Assembly (NCBI GenBank): GCA_900095095.1
Contig: FMBT01000322.1
Span: forward strand, 186,001 to 250,000
Source of the DNA: Fragilariopsis cylindrus CCMP1102
Lineage: Eukaryota; Bacillariophyta; Bacillariophyceae; Bacillariales; Bacillariaceae
DNA length: 64,000 nucleotides
Direction: 5' to 3'
Positions 62,782-64,000 of this stretch are shown here, piece by piece; position 1 is the first letter of the stretch, and each line of letters starts with the position of its first letter. Position numbers and translations under genes: made by a program. The notes under the pieces are model-generated. The model made no database searches, was not told the origin of the DNA, and saw only the letters and a program-made list of their open reading frames with translations.

Positions 62782-63021
62782 ATGGCTACTACTATTCATG
62801 CTGCAACTAACGATACTCGTGACAATAACAAATCACAATCACAATCCCAACAACGTAGAGGAAATAAAAAAAGAATAACGCTTTCAACTTTAACTTTCTT
62901 TCTCTTAGTGATAGTGATAATAGTGACAACAACGACAACAATGATGAAGATGATGGCAACAACAATAATCACAAATAAAAATAAGGTAGCACTACCACAA
63001 ATAATAATAGGAAACAAGTAG
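62782..63021 (+). CDS. Small hypothetical membrane protein (weak)
   Basis: 79 codons from ATG at 62782: polar Gln/Ser-rich start, basic RRGNKKR, one hydrophobic helix (LSTLTFFLLVIVIIVTTT), then a polar tail. It overlaps the 3' end of the minus-strand gene at 62969 by about 50 bp. Could equally be chance in AT-rich DNA. Confidence 0.3.
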   Translation: MATTIHAATNDTRDNNKSQSQSQQRRGNKKRITLSTLTFFLLVIVIIVTTTTTMMKMMATTIITNKNKVALPQIIIGNK

Positions 63022-63373
63022 TAGCAGCAGCACGAATGTTAGCATCACGAGTAGCAGCATTAGTAGCACGCCATTGACGACGATGAGGACAACCAAGATA
63101 TTCTTTTAATTCCTTTTCTGTATAACCACCAACATCAATTAATAATTGTTTCCTTTCATTAAATGATCGACAATGTGGTGGTCGTCGTTGTGAACAATCA
63201 TTTTTTAAACCATTACGATCCACTGATAATACATCATTCCCTAATTCAATTGAATATCCATCTTCACACCATAAAACTATTGAATATGTACGAATTTCAA
63301 TATGTTGTTTAAATCGTACACTTCGACGTCCACGTCCTCCTTGGCTTTTGCTTTGTTTCGAACTACTTGACAT
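62969..63373 (-). CDS. Small conserved-looking protein with one C-terminal membrane segment
   Basis: 134 residues from ATG at 63373 (the frame is open to 63421, but the inner ATG precedes a typical Ser/Lys-rich start). The core reads RRSVRFKQHIEIRTYSIVLWCEDGYSIELG, then RKQLLIDVGGYTEKELKEYLG; the VRF-x-x-HIEIRTYSIVL pattern resembles a family of small diatom proteins of unknown role that I recall but cannot verify here. The end is a hydrophobic helix (CFLLLFVVVLPYFYL), suggesting a tail anchor. Five Cys are present. Confidence 0.7.
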   Translation of the reverse strand: MSSSSKQSKSQGGRGRRSVRFKQHIEIRTYSIVLWCEDGYSIELGNDVLSVDRNGLKNDCSQRRPPHCRSFNERKQLLIDVGGYTEKELKEYLGCPHRRQWRATNAATRDANIRAAATTCFLLLFVVVLPYFYL

Positions 63374-63592
63374 CTTCAACGAAGAAGCAAGCGAGATAAA
63401 GAATAAAATAGGCATTATCATTTAGTGAGATTAACAATGCAGCGATGCGAGTAGAAAATTTAGTAAAAAATGATTTCAAAACAACTCAGCAATAAAATGC
63501 TCCCCATTTTTTGCTTCTTTTTCTTTTTCGGTTGATTCCGGCCTTCAAATTAAACTAGTTGTCTCGGCCTTCATGGTTAACTTACTTCTTCA

Positions 63593-63712
63593 TCATCCAT
63601 CGACAGGATCAACAGGATCAGCAGCGGCATCAACAGGATCAGCAGCAGCAGCAGCAGCAGCAACAAAAGCAGCAACAAAAGCACTAGTAGCGGCACGAGT
63701 AGCAACAGCCAT
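63593..63712 (-). CDS. Very short Ala-rich ORF (weak)
   Basis: 39 codons from ATG at 63712: MAVATRAATSAFVAAFVAAA, then a DPVDAAADPVD end. Much is encoded by a GCA tandem. It may be the first exon of a spliced gene or chance. Confidence 0.2.
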   Translation of the reverse strand: MAVATRAATSAFVAAFVAAAAAAADPVDAAADPVDPVDG

Positions 63713-64000
63713 GTTATATCTGTTCTCGATTGTCGTTGTTCGATTTGATTGATTTGATTTGATCTATTTGTACGAACGTATTATAGTTATGATAGTTGAT
63801 AATTGCGATAGTTGATAGTTGATAGTAGATGGTAAATGGTAGTAACTAACAGCTTACAAAGGGAAGTGATAAGATGTTTGTTGTGACGGCAATGTTATCA
63901 TTAACAGGACTGGTTTATTACAATCGTAATCGCAATGAAGAATGATAACAGTAACTCAAAAAAAAATAAAATGCGATTGTGGACTGATTTTGATTTGTGC
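63713..64000. other. Right end, no gene seen
   Basis: GATTTGATTTGAT tandem at about 63735-63760 and TTGATAGTTGATAG repeats at 63790-63825; nothing else recognised. Confidence 0.4.

Overview
The window looks like nuclear DNA of a diatom, most plausibly a raphid pennate such as Fragilariopsis or Pseudo-nitzschia. This is inferred from gene families (DUF6824 and helicase-associated repeats, bestrophin-like channels, a lysine/serine-rich secreted repeat protein, diatom-type Copia elements), short GT-AG introns of about 150-200 bp, AT-rich intergenic DNA full of microsatellites, and proteins rich in poly-D, poly-N, poly-S and poly-Q. The species cannot be fixed from sequence alone.

Layout: (a) 1-4.9 kb holds a bestrophin-like gene running off the left edge and a PAQR/HlyIII-family membrane protein. 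(b) 4.9-14.4 kb is a whole-looking Ty1/Copia retrotransposon on the minus strand with identical 218-bp LTRs and a 5-bp target duplication, followed by non-coding repeat DNA to about 16.1 kb. (c) 16.8-26.5 kb holds a four-helix membrane protein, a DUF6824/helicase-associated repeat gene apparently split by a frameshift, a decayed duplicate of that gene's promoter and start, and a large conserved low-complexity protein. (d) 26.8-30.7 kb holds a spliced bestrophin-like gene divergent from a spliced mitochondrial carrier; the shared promoter carries two TGACGTCA palindromes. (e) 32-44.4 kb holds a spliced winged-helix-like protein, an ankyrin-like diatom-family protein, a RING protein, a single-pass membrane protein with a duplicated upstream region, and a K/N/S-rich membrane protein whose 5' end is also present as an inverted copy 6 kb away. 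(f) 44.4-48.6 kb is gene-poor and carries a degraded Copia fragment.

(g) 48.7-55 kb holds a silaffin-like secreted K/S repeat protein, a dead helicase-associated-repeat gene, a RING-H2 protein, two small proteins and an SGNH hydrolase with a Cys-rich tail. (h) 55.4-57.7 kb is a 2231-bp terminal-inverted-repeat element without coding capacity; a related unoccupied site lies at 58.4 kb. (i) 59.7-63.4 kb holds a C2HC-finger/HTTM-like membrane protein and a small conserved protein.

No operon logic applies; genes are mostly monocistronic. The clearest functional links are the two bestrophin-like channels (possible roles in bicarbonate/anion traffic around the plastid) and the silaffin-like protein (possible biosilica or cell-wall role); both are inference. 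Some listed starts sit at the first ATG rather than at longer GTG or TTG openings of the frame.
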